Assembly (NCBI GenBank): GCA_910578405.1
Contig: CAJTQO010000021.1
Span: 1 to 57,176 of the forward strand
Direction of reading: 5' to 3'
Source of the DNA: an uncultured Lachnospiraceae bacterium
GTDB lineage: Bacteria; Bacillota; Clostridia; Lachnospirales; Lachnospiraceae
DNA: 57,176 nt
In this document: positions 50,961 to 57,176 of the stretch, piece by piece
How the letters are laid out: every line of letters starts with the position of its first letter
How positions within the stretch are numbered: the stretch's first letter is position 1
Translations under genes and position numbers: made by a program
Notes under the pieces: model-generated
Seen by the model: the letters and a program-made list of their open reading frames with translations, nothing else
Told to the model about the DNA's origin: nothing
Database searches by the model: none

Positions 50961-52481
50961 CTATTCCTCTGTCTTCCCATCCTCTTCCTTTGGCCAGTTG
51001 GCAGCTTCCGTCTCTCCTCCCTCTTCGCCGCTTTCTGCAATTTCCCCATCTTCGGTTTCGCTGTCCTCTATACCGCCTTGTGTCATTTCTCCCACATCCA
51101 CTATAGCGTCTGTGGCGCTTCCCTTATCTATATTGCCTTCCATGCCTTCTTCCACAAAACTCTCTTCTACACCGTCTCCCGTAAGGCTTTCCTTATCCAT
51201 TCCATCTTCCGCAGAACTTTCCTCGTCCATACGCTCCTCTGGCAAACCTTCCTCACTCAATACGTCTTGCGGGAAGCTATCCTCATCCGCTCCATCCCTG
51301 GCAAAGTCTGCTTCGGCCGTATCATGCACTGTCTCCCCGTCTGCTCCGCCCTCGCCGTTTTCAAATGCATCCGCTTCTTCCCCCTCATATTCTCCATCAT
51401 ATTCATCATAGTCTTCCAGATAATCTTCATAGCGGAAGCCCGGTGCATCCTTTGCCTGCGTTTCGCTCTTAATGTCTATTTTGTATCCGGTCAGCCTGGC
51501 CGCCAGCCTGGCATTCTGCCCTTCTTTGCCGATAGCAAGGGACAATTGGTAATCAGGCACGACTACTTTGGCCGTCTTTTCATCCGGGTCTGCAAAAACT
51601 GCCACAATCTTTGCTGGCGACAACGCATTCTGAATTAAGTTACCCGGGTTATCGTCCCAGTTAATAATATCAATTTTCTCGCCCCGCAGCTCCTCCACAA
51701 TGGTATTTACCCTGGAACCGTTAATGCCAACGCAGGCGCCCACCGCATCTACATTGGGGTTATTAGACCAGACCGCCATTTTAGTGCGGCTCCCCGGTTC
51801 CCTTGCTATGCTTCGGATTTCCACCGTGCCGTCTTTGATTTCCGTCACCTCTGCTTCAAACAAACGTTTTACCAGCTCTGGATGGGTACGGCTCACCAGT
51901 ATCCTAGGCCCCTTTGGCGTGTTCTTCACTTCCAGGATATATACTTTAATCCGTTCTGTCGGTTTAAAAATCTCCCCTTTCACCTGTTCGCTTTCATTCA
52001 TAATGCCGTCCGCTTTTCCCAGGTTAATGCTGATGTTCTTTCCCAAATACCTTTGTACGATACCCGTAACCACATCCTTTTCCTTCTCATAATACTGGTT
52101 ATAAATAACGCTCCGTTCCTCTTCCCTTATTTTCTGTAAAATCACATTCTTTGCATTCTGAGTGGCGATACGTCCAAATTCCTTGGACTTGATTTCCACA
52201 TGAACAATATTGCCAAGCTGCGCCCTTCTGGAAATCTTTAAGGCATCGGTCAAAGAAATCTGCAGGCAGTCATCCTCCACCTCCTCCACCACTTCTTTTT
52301 CCGCATAACAGAGGAAATCACAGGTTTCCCGGTCAATCTCCACCTTTATATTATCCGCTTTTCCAAAATGGTTTTTGCAGGCCGTTATCAGGGAATTTTC
52401 AATTGCATCAAATAATGTTTCTTTGCTAATCTCCTTTTCCTTCTCCAGAATATCCAATGCCTCCATTAACTCTTTGTTCAT
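50961..52481 (-). CDS. nusA: Transcription termination/antitermination factor NusA, acidic-tail form
   Basis: A 506-residue protein. The N-terminal RNA-polymerase-binding domain, S1 domain (FGRIATQNAKNVILQKIREE nearby), KH1 and KH2 (NVDAVGACVGINGSRV and LAIGKEGQNARLAARLTGY) end near residue 355. The last 140-odd residues are a very acidic, low-complexity tail rich in Asp, Glu and Gly. Typical Firmicutes NusA stops soon after KH2, so the tail is an extra. It follows rimP by 42 bases and is under the same leader. Confidence 0.96.
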   Translation of the reverse strand: MNKELMEALDILEKEKEISKETLFDAIENSLITACKNHFGKADNIKVEIDRETCDFLCYAEKEVVEEVEDDCLQISLTDALKISRRAQLGNIVHVEIKSKEFGRIATQNAKNVILQKIREEERSVIYNQYYEKEKDVVTGIVQRYLGKNISINLGKADGIMNESEQVKGEIFKPTERIKVYILEVKNTPKGPRILVSRTHPELVKRLFEAEVTEIKDGTVEIRSIAREPGSRTKMAVWSNNPNVDAVGACVGINGSRVNTIVEELRGEKIDIINWDDNPGNLIQNALSPAKIVAVFADPDEKTAKVVVPDYQLSLAIGKEGQNARLAARLTGYKIDIKSETQAKDAPGFRYEDYLEDYDEYDGEYEGEEADAFENGEGGADGETVHDTAEADFARDGADEDSFPQDVLSEEGLPEERMDEESSAEDGMDKESLTGDGVEESFVEEGMEGNIDKGSATDAIVDVGEMTQGGIEDSETEDGEIAESGEEGGETEAANWPKEEDGKTEE

Positions 52482-52523
52482 TTTTCCTTTTTCCTTTCTG
52501 CGTTCCCACCGCGATGATATCTC

Positions 52524-53039
52524 TTAGAAATCAAGTGCCAGCCTGATAATTGCAATATCGTCCCTTGCAAAAACCAGTTCCTTTTCTTCCGTTCCCTCTA
52601 TATGTTTTGCATCCTTGCTTCCGTCTATGTCCCCTGTTTCTTCTATTATAATAATGGAATTCTGGTCAAAACCTTTTAAGACGCCTTCGAATTCCTTACG
52701 TTTCCCGATTGGCTTATAGGTCTTTAATTCTACTTTTTCTCCAATGCTCTTTTCCAAATGCTTATCCTTCTTCAGCGTACGTCCCAAACCCGGACTGCTT
52801 ACTTCCAATATATATGCGTCTGTAATAAAATCTTTCTCATCCAGCGCATCCGACAAGGCGCGGCTGACTTTCTCACAGTCATTGATATCCACTCCGCCCG
52901 GTTTGTCGATATAGGCCCGCAAATAAAAATCGCTGCCCTCCTTCACATATTCCACATCATAAATCCCGACTCCTGCTTTCTCCACAATCGGCAGCAGCAG
53001 TTCCTCTGTCATGCTCTCATAAGTCTCCCTTTTAGTCAT
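52524..53039 (-). CDS. rimP: Ribosome maturation factor RimP
   Basis: A 171-residue factor for 30S assembly. Family sequence includes VGIYDVEYVKEGSDFYLRAY, GVDINDCEKVSRALSDALD and LEVSSPGLGRTLKK. ATG 53039 follows GGGAGGGAG; 17 further codons upstream are in the leader. It opens the rimP-nusA-infB operon behind a terminator-containing leader. Confidence 0.96.
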   Translation of the reverse strand: MTKRETYESMTEELLLPIVEKAGVGIYDVEYVKEGSDFYLRAYIDKPGGVDINDCEKVSRALSDALDEKDFITDAYILEVSSPGLGRTLKKDKHLEKSIGEKVELKTYKPIGKRKEFEGVLKGFDQNSIIIIEETGDIDGSKDAKHIEGTEEKELVFARDDIAIIRLALDF

Positions 53040-53090
53040 TACTCCCTCTCCCTTCATCAACGCACACCGTAACTGCTGTCCGCTACTCAC

Positions 53091-53119
53091 AAAAAGAGTG
53101 GACTCGCAAGTCCACTCTT
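53091..53119 (-). terminator. Leader terminator (putative attenuator) upstream of rimP
   Basis: A perfect 11-bp stem (53119-53109 with 53104-53094, loop of 4) is followed on the minus strand by TTTTTG. It lies inside the roughly 108-base transcribed leader, after the promoter and before rimP, so it must be read through for operon expression. NusA, encoded downstream, is a natural candidate to set readthrough. Confidence 0.75.
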
Positions 53120-53147
53120 AATTAACAGTTACATATTATCTTTTTTT

Positions 53148-53176
53148 ACTATAACACTCTGTCTTGGAAAATGCAA
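53148..53176 (-). promoter_or_regulatory. Sigma-A promoter of the rimP-nusA-infB operon
   Basis: Minus strand TTGCAT (53176-53171), a 17-base spacer and TATAGT (53153-53148). Confidence 0.75.
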
Positions 53177-53217
53177 GCATTTTTTAACAATTTATTGGAA
53201 AAGAGAGGCTCTATCGC

Positions 53218-54234
53218 TTACCGCTCCAATTCCTTTCTCATAAATGCAGTCAGCGTATGGGTGGCGTCACCGATATATTCCCAGCACATAATGCCGGCCA
53301 GCCCGTTTTCTTTCAAGTAACTGATTTTACATGCCAATGACTGCTCATCGTCATAACTGATAAAAACGCTGCCATTGAAAAGCCATGGCGCTTTCGCCTC
53401 ATCGTCCCAATAACGGACAAACCCGTTTTTGTTAATGTATTTTTCCACCAACCCTCCATACTCCTCGCCATAGCCCCCAATGGTTTGGGCCTGCTGGCAC
53501 AATCCATGATTGTAATCCGGCACATGTTCCCACTTTCTGCTGTAAAAAGCCGCGCCAATAACTATTTTTTCTGCCGGAACGCCTGCTTCCTTATATATCT
53601 TCACCGCTTTATCCACACTGGCGTCAAACAAATCGTCCCTGTCGGCATAAAGACTGGTATGGTGTCCGGTCAGCGTCTGAAAACCGCCCCGCAAATCATA
53701 CGTCATAATCTGTACGTAATCCAGATATTTCACCGCTTCCTCCATCTGCGTATTGCGTACATAATAACTGTCCCCGCCTGCGGCAATGGTCAGCATGTAA
53801 CGTCCGGGCTGCCTGTCCTCAAAAGCTTCCCGCAAAGTTTTTAAAAGCAAGGTAAAGTTTTCCTTATCCGCCTTGTCTGCACCGATGCCAGCCGCCGCAA
53901 TGCCCGGATACTCCCAGTCAATATCAATGCCGTCCAACCCGTATTCTTCCACCAGGGCAAGGCTGTCCCTGGCAAACTGCGTCCGCCCTTCCTGTGTAAA
54001 GGCAATTTCCGAAAATCCCCCGGAACCCCAGCCGCCAATGGATAAAAGTATTTTTATCCCTGGATGGATGCTGCGCAGCCGCCTAAGGCCCTCTTTACAC
54101 TCCGGGCAATTCCATGTCACCCTTCCATTTACCACATGCCCAAATGCAATGTTGACTACATCCATGCAGCGCGCTTCCTCTTCCCACACATCCCCAATTG
54201 CTTTTTCCGACACATATTCGATTAACAATGCCAT
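53218..54234 (-). CDS. GH18-family glycoside hydrolase, no signal peptide
   Basis: A 338-residue TIM-barrel glycosidase. The catalytic DxxDxDxE motif is complete: D101, D104, D106, E108 in DGIDIDWEYP. The SxGG strand is at S65-G68 (LLSIGGWGSG), and YVQIMTYDLRGG and the C-terminal GIMCWEYIGD follow. GH18 enzymes cleave beta-1,4-GlcNAc bonds in chitin, peptidoglycan or N-glycans. There is no signal peptide or carbohydrate-binding module, so it is probably cytoplasmic. It follows the transglutaminase-like gene by 37 bases, likely in one operon. The exact substrate is unknown. Confidence 0.88.
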   Translation of the reverse strand: MALLIEYVSEKAIGDVWEEEARCMDVVNIAFGHVVNGRVTWNCPECKEGLRRLRSIHPGIKILLSIGGWGSGGFSEIAFTQEGRTQFARDSLALVEEYGLDGIDIDWEYPGIAAAGIGADKADKENFTLLLKTLREAFEDRQPGRYMLTIAAGGDSYYVRNTQMEEAVKYLDYVQIMTYDLRGGFQTLTGHHTSLYADRDDLFDASVDKAVKIYKEAGVPAEKIVIGAAFYSRKWEHVPDYNHGLCQQAQTIGGYGEEYGGLVEKYINKNGFVRYWDDEAKAPWLFNGSVFISYDDEQSLACKISYLKENGLAGIMCWEYIGDATHTLTAFMRKELER

Positions 54235-54271
54235 CCGTTCTTCTTTCCTTTCCTGTTACTGTCTTATCCGC

Positions 54272-56656
54272 TTATGCCCACTCAGTCCTCATCCGTTCCA
54301 GTAAAAGCCGCACCGCCCCCACATTATATCCTGCCGTTGCGTACAGCCCGTTTCCCTCTTCATCCCATGCCACTGCCAGTGGATACTTCTTCTCCACCCC
54401 CATTTTCTCCGCCACATGGGCGGAAACTTCCCATTCTGCCGCATCCCATATATGGATATCCGGAAAAACGTTCCTAACTTTCTCTAACGCGCCGCCTTTC
54501 TTCATTGGCTCCCTTTTTAACAGGAAAATCCTACCGGACAACGCTCCCAGCGCATCGCTGCTTTCCAACAGCTCCGCCAATATATGTTCCGAAGGCTCCC
54601 TTCCCTCTTCCAGCCAGATACAGACGCCTCTCTGTCCCTGACAATATTCCCGGAGATTTTCCTCCCCTGCTTGGGTTTTCCCAATAAGCACAGGCAGCGG
54701 GATTTTTTTCCCTTCCATACCTGCCGCCATAGCGTGCTGTTTCACTTCTGCCTGCATTTCTTCCTGCCCGGTTATATGGAAAAACAGCTCCCTGACCAAT
54801 TGGTTCCCATCACTTTCCCGTACCATAGTCAGCAGACGATATTGCCCACGCCCTACAACGAGGTTTAGTCTGTTTTCCCGCACTGACTCACCCTCCAGCC
54901 TCAGCGCCTTCCATTCCTTCCCGTTCCACCGGGCTAAACTCCATGTGCTGGCATATTTCCAATCCCTGTTTTCCTGAAAAGCCAAAAGGAGGTTGGTCTT
55001 GGTTTCCCTTTCTTCCTCTGCCGGATGAAACATCCCTTCCCGGTAATACTCCGGATATCCCCAAACCGGATTCATCCTTGCCGGGATTCCAAGGCTTCTG
55101 CATATAGCTACAAACAACAGCCCTCTGCTCTCTTCGTTTATTAACTGCATCTTTATAGCGCCAAGCGGCGTAATCGGAAGCGTCTGGTAATCCCGTCCCT
55201 CTGCCTCAGGAAGCCGGCTGCATATCCCGCTCCATATATGTGCCGGGTTTTCCAGGAATTTTTCCTTATCCGCTCCCAAACATTCCTTTATCCCTTTCCG
55301 GTAAGCGCTAAGTTCCTCATTTTGCACACGGGGATTGAGTAAAAATTGGATAAAAATATTTTCCGGGTATTGCCCGGCAAACGGCATCGCCTCCTGTAAA
55401 TGCTCTTCCAGAATGTCTGCCCTTACATCATACCAGTCTTTTTCCTCCAATGCATTTAACATGGCTGTCCGGTAAGGATTGTTATCGGTTTCCAGAAACG
55501 CCGCCACCTGCGCAAAATTCCCTCCTGCCTTTTTCAATATTTCTTCCGCCTCCGGAAAAGCGGCGGCCCGTTTCTCCTCAAAGTAACTCCCAAGACGTTC
55601 TTCCCGGCGCTGTTTAGCCTGCTGCAGTTTTTCCTCCCAGGCCGGATCCGGCGCCGCTTCCTCCACCTGCCTGCCAAGAGGAGCTAAAAAACGGTATTCC
55701 AAGGCTTTCCCTGTCTGCGGCCTGGTAAGCCTTACCGTCCTTTCTCCCTCCCTGTCCGCCAGAAAACGGCAGGAATAATATTCACCACGGATACTGCAGG
55801 ATACCTGGATTTCCCCTTTCCCCAGGCGGATTTGACATTTTCCCTCCCCATCTGTTGCAAGAACCGCTATCCTACCGTAGTCACCATAATTTAAAACTTC
55901 CAGGGACGCCTGTCCATTCCTCACCGGTTTCCCCTCTTCTTCCAGGATTTCCAAAGTCATCTGCACTGTGTCCGCATAACGCCCTGTCACATTCAAAAAG
56001 GAGGCGCATCCCCTCCGGGATATGAATTCCTGCCTGCCTTTCGGCTCTCCGAAACAACGGGCATGTACCAGCATAGCTCTGGAAGCCGCATAGGTAAACC
56101 ATCCTCTGTCTAAAACCGGCTCCGGTTCACATGCCCCTAAATAACGCCATTCCCCTTCGCACCAGACTTCCACCCAGGCATGGTTATCGTCACAGTGCGA
56201 CCACAGGGGAGCGTACACTTGTCTGGCTGCCAACCCCACGCTTCTTAAAACAGTTACGGTAAACACGGATTCTTCCCCACATCTTCCCCACCCGCTCTTG
56301 TAGGCGGTCACGGCATTGGCTGTCCGCGCACTGGCGGGATGATATGTCACCTGTCCGGCACACCACATATTTACTGCTCCTATGGCTTCCCTAACCTCCA
56401 TATCTTGTATCTGTGGCCAAACCATCCCGAAAAACCACTTCCGGCAGTCTTCTATCCGCTCATTGTTGATACGGTAAGCTGCTACATTTTCCATAAAAAT
56501 ATCTTCCGGCAGCGCTTGGCACCATGCCACATGTTCCCTTAAAAAGGCCGCATGTTCCGCAAACTTTTCCAGTACATGGCTTTCCACGTCCGCACAGTCG
56601 CTAAAGGGCATCCCTTCCTGGTAATATGCCAATATTTTATCCTGTAAATGTTCCAT
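54272..56656 (-). CDS. Large transglutaminase-like protein
   Basis: A 794-residue protein without a signal peptide. Its transglutaminase-like domain (about 85-200) has Cys126 in GWGRCGEESVF and His159 in DDNHAWVEVW. The third position is unusual: WRYLGACEPEP in place of a VDxT-type Asp, so E177 or another residue may serve. A carboxypeptidase-regulatory-like beta domain (about 240-300) follows. A second, partial transglutaminase-like stretch (SRGLLFVAICRSLGIPARMN) and a thioredoxin-fold-like C-terminus are suggested. The core recalls peptide:N-glycanase as well as protease-type members. It starts the two-gene unit with a TTGAAA/TATAAT promoter. Confidence 0.8.
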   Translation of the reverse strand: MEHLQDKILAYYQEGMPFSDCADVESHVLEKFAEHAAFLREHVAWCQALPEDIFMENVAAYRINNERIEDCRKWFFGMVWPQIQDMEVREAIGAVNMWCAGQVTYHPASARTANAVTAYKSGWGRCGEESVFTVTVLRSVGLAARQVYAPLWSHCDDNHAWVEVWCEGEWRYLGACEPEPVLDRGWFTYAASRAMLVHARCFGEPKGRQEFISRRGCASFLNVTGRYADTVQMTLEILEEEGKPVRNGQASLEVLNYGDYGRIAVLATDGEGKCQIRLGKGEIQVSCSIRGEYYSCRFLADREGERTVRLTRPQTGKALEYRFLAPLGRQVEEAAPDPAWEEKLQQAKQRREERLGSYFEEKRAAAFPEAEEILKKAGGNFAQVAAFLETDNNPYRTAMLNALEEKDWYDVRADILEEHLQEAMPFAGQYPENIFIQFLLNPRVQNEELSAYRKGIKECLGADKEKFLENPAHIWSGICSRLPEAEGRDYQTLPITPLGAIKMQLINEESRGLLFVAICRSLGIPARMNPVWGYPEYYREGMFHPAEEERETKTNLLLAFQENRDWKYASTWSLARWNGKEWKALRLEGESVRENRLNLVVGRGQYRLLTMVRESDGNQLVRELFFHITGQEEMQAEVKQHAMAAGMEGKKIPLPVLIGKTQAGEENLREYCQGQRGVCIWLEEGREPSEHILAELLESSDALGALSGRIFLLKREPMKKGGALEKVRNVFPDIHIWDAAEWEVSAHVAEKMGVEKKYPLAVAWDEEGNGLYATAGYNVGAVRLLLERMRTEWA

Positions 56657-56701
56657 CCGGCTAATTCCTTTCTCTTTGGAAACCTCTCCTTTGTTTTCTA
56701 C

Positions 56702-56729
56702 ATTATACCATAAATTTTCAATATTTCAA
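56702..56729 (-). promoter_or_regulatory. Probable promoter of the transglutaminase/GH18 unit
   Basis: Minus strand TTGAAA (56729-56724), a 16-base spacer and TATAAT (56707-56702). An inverted repeat, ATTTCAA-ACCCC-TTGAAAT (56723-56741), covers the -35 box and could bind a repressor. Confidence 0.6.
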
Positions 56730-56803
56730 ACCCCTTGAAATACCGATAAATTCAAGAAAGTTCAAAATATACGGCGGCGCAAAACCTCCAAAATATGCCC
56801 TAA

Positions 56804-56822
56804 TTAGTAACAAATTAGTATC
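56804..56822. repeat. Short direct repeat near the phage-type gene
   Basis: Two copies of AATTAGTA, three bases apart, lie just after the lysin stop codon. This could be a trace of element insertion or chance in AT-rich DNA. Confidence 0.3.
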
Positions 56823-57176
56823 ACACTTTTTCGGTCACGGAATCACCCAAAGAAAGGCAAATCCAGCGGTTGCGCCCCTTTTCCCCGGACTTCAAAAGTC
56901 CCCACTTCCCGATCTTCCCGGTGCTGCTGATCTGCCCATCAGCTTCATCAACAATGGTGAAAACTCCCTTGCCCGTGAAACCGTCCTTCTGGTAGTTCGT
57001 TCCTGCGCCCTTGCGGATATACAGATCAGGGATTTTCACCCGCACCTTGTAAGGGAATTTTGCCGGGACTTCCGGCTCTGCTGCCGTCCCGGTGATTTTG
57101 TCCAGAATGTTCAGGATTTTTTCACCGTACTTTGCACCAGCCGCCCATCCTTTACCGTGCGGGTTCTCCTGAATCC
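56821..57176 (-). CDS. Phage-type lysin (amidase-like), C-terminal part, cut by window edge
   Basis: An open frame enters from beyond the right edge and ends at 56821; at least 118 codons are visible. GKGWAAGAKYGEKILNILDK resembles the end of clostridial phage or prophage N-acetylmuramoyl-L-alanine amidases. An SH3-like wall-binding domain follows (FPYKVRVKIPDLYIRKGAGT, then GKGVFTIVDEADG). The catalytic part is outside the window. The internal GTG at 57045 is not a true start. It suggests a prophage or mobile element to the right. Confidence 0.75.
   Translation of the reverse strand, partial: IQENPHGKGWAAGAKYGEKILNILDKITGTAAEPEVPAKFPYKVRVKIPDLYIRKGAGTNYQKDGFTGKGVFTIVDEADGQISSTGKIGKWGLLKSGEKGRNRWICLSLGDSVTEKV

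Overview
The window looks like a chromosomal segment of a low-to-moderate GC, Gram-positive, spore-forming anaerobe, most likely a Lachnospiraceae member (class Clostridia). The evidence is a complete spoIIIA operon (AA to AH), spoIVB, a Spo0A-type DNA-binding domain, Firmicutes operon orders, strong AGGAGG-type ribosome binding sites and TTGACA/TATAAT promoters. Nearly all genes lie on the minus strand. I saw no rRNA, tRNA, CRISPR array or insertion sequence.

1-6.1 kb: a cation diffusion facilitator (CDF) metal transporter behind a structured leader, a small membrane protein coupled to a YbjQ-family protein, and a heterodimeric ABC exporter whose two sequence deviations fall in one composite ATP site. 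6.1-13.6 kb: a tandem double-Nudix protein, a SpoVB/MurJ-like flippase with glycogen synthase, a Spo0A effector domain with no receiver, small hypothetical proteins, a gamma-carbonic-anhydrase-like protein and a Ca2+/Na+ antiporter.

13.8-24.5 kb: the conserved block (in transcription order) asp23-like, nusB, xseA, xseB, ispA, dxs, tlyA, nadK, argR, recN, spoIVB. It joins transcription termination, nuclease, isoprenoid, rRNA methylation, NADP, arginine control, DNA repair and sporulation signalling, as in Bacillus but without folD and without spo0A after spoIVB. 24.7-28.8 kb: transglutaminase-like lipoprotein, prfC and deoB. 29-34.6 kb: spoIIIAA-AH, which builds the forespore-mother cell channel.

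34.7-43.6 kb: a stand-alone glycyl-radical protein (PFL C-terminus-like), a NhaC antiporter pseudogene with two lesions, pnp and rpsO with structured leaders, a MerR regulator, a small coiled-coil protein, an SH3-NlpC/P60 hydrolase and a Na+/Pi cotransporter with a PhoU-like tail. 43.7-53.1 kb: the translation operon rimP-nusA-ylxR-ylxQ-infB-rbfA-nrnA-truB-ribF, started by a promoter plus a leader terminator that looks like an attenuator. 53.2-56.7 kb: a two-gene unit of a signal-less GH18 glycosidase and a 794-residue transglutaminase-like protein. The right edge cuts a phage-type lysin gene, suggesting a prophage or other mobile element beyond the window.

No wholly new defence or mobile system is evident. 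The most interesting items are the solo glycyl-radical protein, the solo Spo0A effector, the GH18/transglutaminase pair, the decayed nhaC and several RNA leaders.
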